A program made the position numbers and the translations under genes. A stretch of DNA of 64,000 bases from Verrucomicrobiia bacterium (GTDB taxonomy: Bacteria; Verrucomicrobiota; Verrucomicrobiia; Limisphaerales; CAIMTB01), in the NCBI GenBank assembly GCA_019634625.1, contig JAHCBA010000003.1:62001-126000 (forward strand). Direction: 5' to 3'. The notes beneath the pieces are model-generated. The model made no database searches and was not told the DNA's origin. It worked only from the letters and a program-made list of their open reading frames with translations. Positions 47,909-55,979 of this stretch are shown here, piece by piece (position 1 is the first letter of the stretch; each line of letters starts with the position of its first letter).

Positions 47909-48008
47909 ACGGCTCACGCACCTCGCGTGAGTCTTCACATTCCTGGGTACGCATGCATTCGCATGTCGTTTCAGGTCATTTTCATGCACTCAACCATTCT
48001 CCGCTCTC

Positions 48009-49346
48009 ATGCTTTCGATACCATCATCTGCTGCACCCATTTTTTGCGGCGCCAGGCCGGGCCCCGCGATCCTCCTCGTCCTCAACCTGATGGCTCACCA
48101 AGCCATCGCTTGGACCAATACCCGGCCCGCTGAACCTCATTCGGCCACGTTGGAGGCCATAGTGGATGAGGCTCTTGCCAAGAATCCGGAACTCAAGTTC
48201 TACGAGGCCGAGATCACCGCCGCGAAGGCCGGGCGCAAGATCGCCGGGCTGCTCGGCAATCCGCAGCTCAGTGGCGACATAGGAGATAACGTTCAGAAGT
48301 TTGGTGGCCTCTCCGCCGAGGGCGTCGCTTGGTCCTTGTCCGTCGTCCAGCCGTTCGAGTGGCCGGGCCGCATCGGATTGCGCAAAGCCATCGCCAATCA
48401 CGACATCGAACTCGCCCAACTCGGCTTCGAGCGGTTCAAGATTGCGCTGGTGGGCCGGGTGCGGACGCTGGCCTACGGTCTGTTCGCCGCGCAGGAGAAA
48501 TCCGCCGCCGCGACCGAAGTGGCCGAGCGGTTTATGGCATTGAGGGAAGTGTTGGTGCAACGCGACCCCGCCGGGCTGACGCCGCTGTTGGAAATGCGCG
48601 TCATCGAGGCGACCGAGTTGAACGCGCAGCGAAAGGCCAGCGAAGCGGTATTGGCTACGCAAGCGGCGTTATTGGAGTTGAACCAGCTTCGCGGCGTCGC
48701 GCCGGACACACGGCTTTCCGTGAGCCAGACCCAACTGGCATTCCGTCCGCCGGAGGCCAGGAGCGCGTTGCTGATGCTGGCCCGCTCGAACAATTTCGAG
48801 CTGAAGGTGCGCGCAGTCGAACTCGCGCAGCAGGGCTTCCGCGTAGATCTCGCCCGGAACGAACGCTACCCGACCATCAGCGTCGGGCCAAGTTACTCGG
48901 AACAAAAGGCAGGCTCGGAGGAACAGCGCATTATTGGCATGGTCATCTCGCTGCCGCTCCCGCTGTGGAATCGCAACAAGGGCAACATCGAAGCCGCCGC
49001 CGCGCGCCAGATGCAGGCTGAGGTTTCGCTCAACGTCACCGAGCGCGAGCTTCAGCGAAGGGTTCTTGAGGCTGCACTGACCTACGAGATGAAGCTGCGC
49101 GAGATGGCCAGGTGGCGGCCCGACTCGGTGCAGCACTTTAAGGAAGCCGCCGAAGTGGCCGACCGCCATTACCGCCTCGGCGCAGTGCCAATCTCCACCT
49201 ACGTCGAATTGCAAAAGCAATACCTCGATGCCGTCGAGGGTTTGCTCGACACGAAGAAGGAAGCGCTGGAAGCGGCGGCGCAACTGGAACTGCTGACTGG
49301 CATCCCCTGGCCGCTGTCGAGATCCACCCCAGCCGAAGAAAAGTAA
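48009..49346 (+). CDS. czcC: TolC-family outer membrane efflux protein (CzcC-like)
   Basis: The 445-residue protein has a signal-like start, then the duplicated outer-membrane-efflux helical pattern: ALAKNPELKFYEAEITAAKA in the first repeat and YRLGAVPISTYVELQKQYLD in the second. NPQLSGDIGDNVQKFGG is a strand region of the barrel. It should form the outer-membrane channel of a tripartite metal pump. Its stop overlaps the ATG of the adaptor gene by one base, so expression is coupled. The symbol is assigned by operon context with CzcA. Confidence 0.85.
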   Translation: MLSIPSSAAPIFCGARPGPAILLVLNLMAHQAIAWTNTRPAEPHSATLEAIVDEALAKNPELKFYEAEITAAKAGRKIAGLLGNPQLSGDIGDNVQKFGGLSAEGVAWSLSVVQPFEWPGRIGLRKAIANHDIELAQLGFERFKIALVGRVRTLAYGLFAAQEKSAAATEVAERFMALREVLVQRDPAGLTPLLEMRVIEATELNAQRKASEAVLATQAALLELNQLRGVAPDTRLSVSQTQLAFRPPEARSALLMLARSNNFELKVRAVELAQQGFRVDLARNERYPTISVGPSYSEQKAGSEEQRIIGMVISLPLPLWNRNKGNIEAAAARQMQAEVSLNVTERELQRRVLEAALTYEMKLREMARWRPDSVQHFKEAAEVADRHYRLGAVPISTYVELQKQYLDAVEGLLDTKKEALEAAAQLELLTGIPWPLSRSTPAEEK

Positions 49347-50122
49347 TGAAACCTCCACGAATCTTCTCCCTGACAGTCTGCAATGCTTTGCTCCTGCTGC
49401 TGCCGTGCGGTTGCAGCCAGCGGGGCGAGAAAGCAACGGCAGAGGCCGCTTCAGAAGCCGCCGGTGTCTCTTTCAACGCGAAATCGGGGCTGCGCGTTCG
49501 CCCCGAGACGGCGAAGTTCATCGGCTTGAAGATAGCAGATGTTGAGGAACGGCAGATAGCGTCGGCGCTGGAGTTCTCCGCGCGCGTGTATCGGGCCGCG
49601 AACGAGGCGCAGTTTGTCTCGTTGCAGCCGGCAATTTCAACAGAATCGAGGGCGAGCGGAGTGATCGGCCCTGTTCAAGCCGCACTATTGCGCGAGGGTC
49701 AGGTGGTCGCAGTGAAGGCGGAGGGAACAGACGCACTCTCAGCGCGTATCGAAGCTGTGAAACCGAGGCTCGGCCAGAGCAATGCCCCGGTGGAAGTATT
49801 GGTTGGCATCGAGGACACCCAAGCGCGGTTGGCCCAGGGGACATTCGTTTCCGTTAGTGTGCCGCTGAACAGCGAGAAGAGGGTGGTGTCCATTCCGCGC
49901 ACGGCGCTGCTACGGACGTCCGAAGGCGACTTTGTCTATACGGTGAGCGGTGAAAGTTTCGTCCGCGCACCCGTGAAGCTGGGCGCCATAAACCACGAGT
50001 GGACGGAAGTGACCGACGGTCTCTATGCAGGCGACCAAATCGTTGTGAGTCCGGTAATGACGCTCTGGCTGGCGGAACTGCAATCGCTGCGCGGCGGCAA
50101 GGCGTGCGCGGATGGGCACTGA
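49346..50122 (+). CDS. CzcB-like periplasmic adaptor, short (hairpin-less)
   Basis: The 258-residue lipoprotein-like protein (MKPPRIFSLTVCNALLLLLP, lipobox-like CGC) keeps the adaptor's beta-barrel and membrane-proximal domains: VEVLVGIEDTQARLAQGTFV, VSIPRTALLRTSEGDFVYTV and LYAGDQIVVSPVMTLWLAEL. It has no room for the lipoyl and coiled-coil hairpin domains of normal CzcB (typically ~380-500 residues). It should still link CzcA with CzcC in some form. The protein at 63388-64000 shares this layout. Probably functional, not truncated, because the reading frame is intact and operon spacing is tight. Confidence 0.75.
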   Translation: MKPPRIFSLTVCNALLLLLPCGCSQRGEKATAEAASEAAGVSFNAKSGLRVRPETAKFIGLKIADVEERQIASALEFSARVYRAANEAQFVSLQPAISTESRASGVIGPVQAALLREGQVVAVKAEGTDALSARIEAVKPRLGQSNAPVEVLVGIEDTQARLAQGTFVSVSVPLNSEKRVVSIPRTALLRTSEGDFVYTVSGESFVRAPVKLGAINHEWTEVTDGLYAGDQIVVSPVMTLWLAELQSLRGGKACADGH

Positions 50123-50125
50123 GCT

Positions 50126-53100
50126 ATGTTGAACTACCTGCTCGAGTTTTCACTGCGGCAGCGCGTCGGGATCTTGCTGGCTGCTGGAGTGCTGGTGGTT
50201 GTGGGAATTGCGTCGGCGCTTCGCCTGCCGATTGATGCCGTGCCGGACATCACCAGCCCGCAAGTTCAGATCAACACTGCCACGACAGCGCTTGCGCCGG
50301 AGGAAATCGAGAAGCTCGTCACGTTCCCGATCGAGAGCGAAATGGCGGGCCTTCCGGGCATGGTGGAATTGCGCTCCCTGTCGAAGTTCGGGCTTTCGCA
50401 GGTAACGATGACTTTCCGGGACGGTGTGGACCTGTATCGCACCCGTCAACTTGTGACCGAACGGTTGCAGGGCGTGCTCGATGAATTGCCACCGGGATTG
50501 ACCCCGAAGCTCGCGCCCATTGCGACCGGGCTTGGTGAGATCTTCTATTACGCGCTTGAATTCACGGACTCGGCCACCAACAAGCCCGCTACGCATCGCG
50601 AGCAGTTGATGGCGCTCAGGCTGATTCAGGATTACCAGATCAAGCCGCTGCTACGTGCGACACCGGGAGTGGCGGAGGTGAATACCAGCGGCGGTTACGA
50701 CAAGCAGATCGTCATCATGCCTGATCCCGTCCGACTGGCCAGCGCGGGGATGGCCCTTTCCGACCTCGCCGAACGCATTGGCCAGAACACGCATAATGCG
50801 GGTGGCGGAATGGTAGAGATTGGCGGTGAGCAAATCGTCATCCGCGCCAATAGTCGCGTTGCCACCACCGAGGAGATTGCCAAAACGCCGCTAAAGTTTG
50901 GCAGTGGGGTAAAGCCGCTATTGGTGGGTGACGTGGCCATAGTCGGCATCGGAAGCGCGTTTCGGACGGGCGCGAGCACCGACCAGGGAGAAGAAGCCTT
51001 GATTGGCGCGGCGATCATGCTGGCGGGAGAAAACTCGCGGATTGTGGCGAGTGCTGTGCGCCAGAAACTAACCGAGATTCAGACCAAGCTGCCTCCGGGG
51101 GTGATGGTTCGTCCGCTCTACGACCGCGCCGAACTGGTCAACCGCACCATACACACCGTGGAGCGGAATCTGTCCGAAGGGGCGCTGCTGGTCGTGATAA
51201 TTCTTTTCCTGCTCTTGGGCAACTGGCGCGCGGCTGTCATTGTAGCACTGGCGATTCCGCTCTCAATGTTGTTCGCGATCACTGGCATGAACCGCCTGGG
51301 ATTATCCGGGAATCTGATGAGCCTGGGCGCAGTGGATTTCGGTCTCATCATTGATGGCGCGGTGGTGATGGTGGAAAACATCGTGAGACATCTGGCCGAC
51401 CGCCAGCACAAGCTTGGTCGTCCGTTGACGGCAGCGGAGCGCGCCCGCGAAGTATTGTTTTCTGCAAAGGAAGTCGCCCGCCCGATGTTCTTTGGCGTGC
51501 TGATTATTACTCTCGTCTATGTGCCCATTCTTTCGTTGCAAGGTATCGAGGGAAAGATGTTCAAGCCGATGGCCGTGGTGGTGATGCTCGCGCTCGGCGG
51601 AGCGCTGGTGCTGGCGCTCACATTGATGCCTGTGCTGTGCTCGTTCTTTCTCGGCGGTCGCATCACCGAAGGAGATAACTGGCTAGTGCGCGGAGCAAAA
51701 GCTGTCTACACCCCGCTGCTTAACTTTGGTCTGCGCTTCCGTTGGCTGATCATCCTGCCAATGGTGCTCGCGTTCGCCGGCTCGCTGTGGCTGTTCACCA
51801 AGCTTGGCGCGGAGTTCATCCCCCAGTTGGACGAAGGCGACCTGACGTTGCAACTCATCCGCAGCAGCAGCGCGGGTCTGGAGGCCTCGTTGGACTTGCA
51901 AAAGAAGTCGGAAGAAATCTTGCGCCGCGAGTTTCCCGAAATCCGCGAATTGTTCTCCAAGATGGGCACGGCCGAGGTCGCACTGGACCCGATGGGGCCG
52001 AACGTGGCCGATACGTTTGTCCTGCTGCACCCACCGAAGCAGTGGCGAAAATTGGACGGAAAGCGACCCACCAAGGAACAGCTTGGAGAGATGATGCGCC
52101 GCTCGCTGGCCGGGAAAGTGCCCGGTCAGGGCTATCTGATCACTCAACCGATTCAGATGCGTTTCAACGAAATCATGGCGGGCGCGCGGGCGGACCTCGT
52201 CTGCAAGATTTACGGCGACTCATTCGAAGAGTTAGAACGACTGGCTGGTGAAGTTCGGACGGTGCTTCAATCTCTGCCCGGCGGGAAAGAGAGCGAGTTT
52301 GACGCCATTGGACGCGTGCCGATGCTGGAAATCACGCCCGACCGCGACGCGCTGCGCCGGTACAACGTCCACGCTGATGATTTGAATCGTGTGGTGGCGA
52401 CTGCGCTGGCAGGCGAGCAAGTCGGAACCCTGATTGACGGCAACCGCCGGTTCCCCATCGTCGTGCGGTTAGCCGAGTCTTTGCGTGGCGACGTGGATAC
52501 CATTCAAGGCCTTCCACTCCGCACGGACGACGGCGGTCTGCTCACGCTGGGACAGGTCGCGAGCATCAAGACCATCGAGCAAGTCGGCACCATAGCCCGT
52601 GAGAACACCCAACGGCGTGCGGCCATCTTGGTCAATGTGCGCGGACGTGACACAGCGGGCTTTGTTGAGGAGGCGACAAAGTCGATCCGCGGGAAAGTGA
52701 GGTTTCCGGAAGGTTACTACTTCGAGTTCGGCGGCCAGTTCCGCAACTTGGTCGAAGCGCGGCAACGACTGGCGATTGTGGTTCCGCTGGCGCTGGCGCT
52801 TATCTTCGTTCTCATCTTCCTGAGCTTCGGCAGTCTGCGGCAGGCAGCTTTGATCTTTGTCTGTGTGCCGTTGGCTGTGACCGGAGGCATCGTCGCGCTC
52901 TGGCTACGTGGGATGCCGTTCACCATTAGCGCGGGCGTGGGCTTTATCGCATTGAGCGGAATCGCCGTGCTCAACGGCATAATGCTGATCAGCTTCATCA
53001 ATCAACTCCGGGAACAGGGTAGCAACCTGCGCGACGCCGTCGTGGAAGGCACGCTGACCCGGCTTCGTCCAAAACTGATGACGGCGCTGGTCGCCAGTTT

Positions 53101-53314
53101 CGGTTTTGTGCCGATGGCGATTTCGACCGGTGCTGGCGCGGAAGTCCAACGTCCGCTCGCGACCGTTGTCATTGGCGGCATCATCACTTCAACTTTCCTC
53201 ACGCTTGTATTGCTGCCCGTGCTCTACGAGTGGATTGAGCGAAGCGTCCGCCCGGCGCTGGCCAAGGCGGAGGTCATAGAACACTCACGGGAAACGAACG
53301 AACGAATACAATGA
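50126..53314 (+). CDS. czcA: CzcA-family heavy-metal RND transporter
   Basis: The 1062-residue protein is a complete RND pump with twelve-helix layout. The HME-class signature is visible: [19 protein letters not shown] near the N-terminus, [20 protein letters not shown] in the transmembrane relay, and PLAVTGGIVALWLRGMPFTI later. It exports divalent metals such as Co, Zn, Cd or Cu/Ag by proton exchange; the exact metal cannot be told by eye. A second pump of the same class is at 59721-62927 on the other side of the attachment site. It overlaps the next gene by four bases (ATGA). Confidence 0.93.
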   Translation: MLNYLLEFSLRQRVGILLAAGVLVVVGIASALRLPIDAVPDITSPQVQINTATTALAPEEIEKLVTFPIESEMAGLPGMVELRSLSKFGLSQVTMTFRDGVDLYRTRQLVTERLQGVLDELPPGLTPKLAPIATGLGEIFYYALEFTDSATNKPATHREQLMALRLIQDYQIKPLLRATPGVAEVNTSGGYDKQIVIMPDPVRLASAGMALSDLAERIGQNTHNAGGGMVEIGGEQIVIRANSRVATTEEIAKTPLKFGSGVKPLLVGDVAIVGIGSAFRTGASTDQGEEALIGAAIMLAGENSRIVASAVRQKLTEIQTKLPPGVMVRPLYDRAELVNRTIHTVERNLSEGALLVVIILFLLLGNWRAAVIVALAIPLSMLFAITGMNRLGLSGNLMSLGAVDFGLIIDGAVVMVENIVRHLADRQHKLGRPLTAAERAREVLFSAKEVARPMFFGVLIITLVYVPILSLQGIEGKMFKPMAVVVMLALGGALVLALTLMPVLCSFFLGGRITEGDNWLVRGAKAVYTPLLNFGLRFRWLIILPMVLAFAGSLWLFTKLGAEFIPQLDEGDLTLQLIRSSSAGLEASLDLQKKSEEILRREFPEIRELFSKMGTAEVALDPMGPNVADTFVLLHPPKQWRKLDGKRPTKEQLGEMMRRSLAGKVPGQGYLITQPIQMRFNEIMAGARADLVCKIYGDSFEELERLAGEVRTVLQSLPGGKESEFDAIGRVPMLEITPDRDALRRYNVHADDLNRVVATALAGEQVGTLIDGNRRFPIVVRLAESLRGDVDTIQGLPLRTDDGGLLTLGQVASIKTIEQVGTIARENTQRRAAILVNVRGRDTAGFVEEATKSIRGKVRFPEGYYFEFGGQFRNLVEARQRLAIVVPLALALIFVLIFLSFGSLRQAALIFVCVPLAVTGGIVALWLRGMPFTISAGVGFIALSGIAVLNGIMLISFINQLREQGSNLRDAVVEGTLTRLRPKLMTALVASFGFVPMAISTGAGAEVQRPLATVVIGGIITSTFLTLVLLPVLYEWIERSVRPALAKAEVIEHSRETNERIQ

Positions 53315-53757
53315 AAGCATCACGAACACTCCTGACCCTGGCCACCGCGCTTTGCGTTGGAATCCTGACGCTGAACGCCGACGACAGAAAACACTTGGGC
53401 GGACCAAAAGGCGGACGCCTGCTGGAAAGGACCGAACCAAAGGCCGAGTTCTTTTTGGAGAAGGATCATACCGTCACCATCACGTTCTACGATGCCGCTC
53501 TGAAGCCGGTTCCTGCCACCACACAGTCCGTGACGGTGGTCGCCGACGCGAAATCTGGGAAGCGGACCATCGAGCTTGAGAAAAAGGGAGACGTGTTGGT
53601 GAGCAAATCAAAGCTCCCGGAGGGTGACGGCTACAACCTCGTAGTGCAGTTCAGGCAGACTTCGGACGGCAAGCCACAGAACGTTCGCTTCAAGCTGGAA
53701 ACGCACGAGTGCAATGGTTGCAAACGGGCGGAGTACGCTTGCACCTGCGACGAGTAG
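53311..53757 (+). CDS. Periplasmic metal-operon protein with CxxC...CTC tail, copy 1
   Basis: The 148-residue protein begins with a signal peptide (MKASRTLLTLATALCVGILT) and ends HECNGCKRAEYACTCDE, a compact Cys/His metal-binding tail. The middle is beta-rich (PKGGRLLERTEPKAEFFLEK, YNLVVQFRQT). It is homologous across its length to the 58895-59350 product, which ends HTCGECKRAEYACTCDH. Both lie beside CzcA-type pump genes. A periplasmic metal chaperone or sensor is a reasonable guess. The attachment repeat starts just after it. Confidence 0.75.
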   Translation: MKASRTLLTLATALCVGILTLNADDRKHLGGPKGGRLLERTEPKAEFFLEKDHTVTITFYDAALKPVPATTQSVTVVADAKSGKRTIELEKKGDVLVSKSKLPEGDGYNLVVQFRQTSDGKPQNVRFKLETHECNGCKRAEYACTCDE

Positions 53758-53779
53758 TCCTGGGGCATCGTCTGCTCGA

Positions 53780-54038
53780 TTTGAACCTCAGCCCTTCAGG
53801 CCACGGCTCAAAATGAACCCATGATTGGCGGGGCTTTCAGGCCAAATTATTTGGCAAATATTTGGAAACGCGCCCGAGTGCACCCCTGTGCGCCCCAGCG
53901 CGCCCAAAAGCCAGGGAAAATCAGGAACCGTGCCAGAAAAAGAAGAAAGCCGCTGGAGGCCAGCGGCTTAAGTCGTTGCGGTGCAACGGAAATTGGTTGC
54001 GGGGCTAGGATTTGAACCTAGGACCTTCAGGTTATGAG
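53780..54038. repeat. Attachment-site direct repeat, copy 2
   Basis: This ~259-bp segment matches 6724-6983 apart from a few mismatches and one indel. It includes the tRNA-Met 3' half (53994-54038, minus strand), the terminator hairpin (53947-53969) and the 10-bp motif units near 53876-53905. It forms the right boundary of the ~47 kb prophage and the left boundary of the next element, whose integrase begins at 54171. The intact tRNA is not in the window. Confidence 0.88.
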
Positions 54039-54170
54039 GCCAAGGCTGCACTGCTGTTTACCAGCAACTTAGGACAATTCCATTGGCTTTACGGTTCCTT
54101 TGTTCCACAATTGCCGGTCGGCCGTTTAGAGTCTTTCAAACGCTTTCATAGCGTTGCACAGGAGACACTT

Positions 54171-55739
54171 ATGGCACTGGTTATCAAGCGCACAAGCAGC
54201 TGGTGGTACGCCTTGTTCAAGTCCAACGGGCGTCGGCGGGCGATCAACCTCAAGGTCCGGATCGAGGGCACCCGCCCGGCCTCGATCGGCGACACCGGCG
54301 ACGATGCCTTCGAACGGTCCCGAGGCAAGGCCATCGAGGCCCACGACCAACTCCTCCGCAAGTTCGAGGAGGACCGGACGGGCGAACGCGCTCTGAAACG
54401 GCTCGCCGAACTCAAGGTAGGTCGCGAAGTGACCTTCCCGAAGCTCGCCGATCTGGCAGACCACTGGAACAAGATCCCGCGTCGGAAAGCCCCGGACGGG
54501 CAATACGCGAACCAGTGCCGGCTTCGCCTGAAGCGGTTCGCCACCTGGGTGGCGGAACACCAATCCGACGCCACCGAGTTCGTGGCCGTGAAGCCGGAGA
54601 CCGCGAAGGCGTTCATGGAAGCCGAGGCGAAGCGGGAGGTCTCGCCGAAGACGTGGAACGACATGCTCAAGTTGCTTCGAGCCACGTTCAAGCACCTGCA
54701 TCCCCATCTCAGCGATGGCAGCAACCCGTTCCACGGCCTCGTCACCAAGGCAACGGAGACGGTCAACCGGGAGCCCTTCACGGTCGAGGAACTAAAGGCC
54801 ATCATCGAGGCCTGCGCCAACGACGACTTCATCCGCCCCGTGATCGTCACCGGGATGTGCACGGCCATGCGCCGGGGCGATTGCTGCCTCCTGAAATGGT
54901 CGGACGTCGACCTCGCGGCCGGGTTCCTGTCCGTCAAAACGGCAAAGACCGGCGAGACGGTGGACATCCCGATCTTCCCCACGCTCGCCGAGGAGTTGGC
55001 CAGGGCGAAGGCCAAGGCTGGCACCTCGGAGTTCTCCTTCCCGGACCCTGCCCTGATGTACCGCAGCAATCCGGACGGGATCACCTGGCGGGTGAAGCAG
55101 GTCATTGCCAGGGCGCTGGATTCGTTGTCGCCGAAGGGCACTCCGGCTCTGCCCGAGGCCACGGACCCGGCTGAGGTCCGGGCGCGCGTCGAGGCGTACC
55201 TGGGACGGCTGGGGGATTCTGCACGGGTGTCGAGGATGCGGGCGGTCTTCGATGCCTACGCTGGCGGCGCGAACCTCGGCCAAGTCATGGCCACGACGGG
55301 TTGCAGCCGGGGAACGGTGTCCAACTACCTGAACGAACTGGAACGTGAGACCGGCGCCTCGATCATCCGAGGGAACCGGCGGGGGGTGAAGGTCGACGTC
55401 CTGCAAAGGGACCGCGAGAATGGCCAGCGACGAGCCTCTCTGCACGATTTCCACAGCTTCCGCGTGACCTGGATCACGCTGGCGCTGGCGGCCGGAGTCC
55501 CCCTCGAACTGGTCCAGCGCGTCACCGGCCATCGGACCGTGGCCGTCGTCCTGAAGCACTACTTCCGTCCGGGGCGAGAGGACTTCAAGCAGGTCCTGTT
55601 CAAGGCTATGCCGAACATGCTGGGAGCCACCGCACTTGCTCCGGCGAAGGTGAACATGCGCCGCATCATTGAACGCATGACCCATCGAACGCTGAAGAAG
55701 GACCGCGTCCGTCTCCTCGGACTTCTCGCAAGCATCTGA
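54171..55739 (+). CDS. Tyrosine-type integrase of the next element
   Basis: The 522-residue protein starts at ATG 54171 (MALVIKRTSSWWYALFKSNG), with AGGAG upstream; the frame is open from 54012 but that part is attachment-site sequence. It is colinear with the 7117-8685 integrase: Arg234 is conserved, as are AKTGE, HSFRVTW, TGHRT and KHYF blocks, and it has the same long Lys-to-His spacing with an HTH-like segment (LGQVMATTGCSRGTVSNYLN). It belongs to the element lying to the right and probably uses the same tRNA site. Confidence 0.92.
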   Translation: MALVIKRTSSWWYALFKSNGRRRAINLKVRIEGTRPASIGDTGDDAFERSRGKAIEAHDQLLRKFEEDRTGERALKRLAELKVGREVTFPKLADLADHWNKIPRRKAPDGQYANQCRLRLKRFATWVAEHQSDATEFVAVKPETAKAFMEAEAKREVSPKTWNDMLKLLRATFKHLHPHLSDGSNPFHGLVTKATETVNREPFTVEELKAIIEACANDDFIRPVIVTGMCTAMRRGDCCLLKWSDVDLAAGFLSVKTAKTGETVDIPIFPTLAEELARAKAKAGTSEFSFPDPALMYRSNPDGITWRVKQVIARALDSLSPKGTPALPEATDPAEVRARVEAYLGRLGDSARVSRMRAVFDAYAGGANLGQVMATTGCSRGTVSNYLNELERETGASIIRGNRRGVKVDVLQRDRENGQRRASLHDFHSFRVTWITLALAAGVPLELVQRVTGHRTVAVVLKHYFRPGREDFKQVLFKAMPNMLGATALAPAKVNMRRIIERMTHRTLKKDRVRLLGLLASI

Positions 55740-55979
55740 ATGCCCGGCGCATCCGCGCAGGATCCGGGTGCATGTCGAGCAGTCCGAAAAAGTAAGCCGG
55801 CTTCCATTCAGCCGTATCGAATCCCGAAATTCTAGTGTGTTCGGCTTGGGCGCCCAAGCGGCGCCTCCACGAGATTTCGCCCCAATCCAGGGAACAACCG
55901 CTTCATCGCCAAAGTCATCCGGCATCGTGGATAGCCATCTCCACCAGATCAGAACTCCAGTGGGTGCATCACCGGGCCT
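55740..55979. other. Spacer, no gene seen
   Basis: About 240 bp between the integrase stop and the convergent ATPase stop. I see no coding frame with good features and no strong hairpin. It separates the plus-strand integrase from the minus-strand metal operon. Confidence 0.4.

Larger units (their letters stand above)
6984..54038 (+). mobile_element. Integrated siphophage-type prophage with cargo
   Basis: The region between the two attachment repeats holds an integrase at its left edge, R-M genes, regulators, a full replication set, terminase through tail-tip genes, and a metal-efflux operon at its right edge. All phage genes read left to right. Gene content and order (GpA terminase, lambda-type portal, S49 protease, tape measure, NlpC/P60, J-like tip) indicate a long non-contractile tail. 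I see no broken structural gene, so it may be inducible, although the extra cargo makes the genome about 47 kb. Confidence 0.8.

Noticed and set aside
49346-50122. Short CzcB as a truncated pseudogene
   Set aside because: It has a signal sequence, intact frame and tight coupling on both sides, and the other operon's adaptor has the same short layout.
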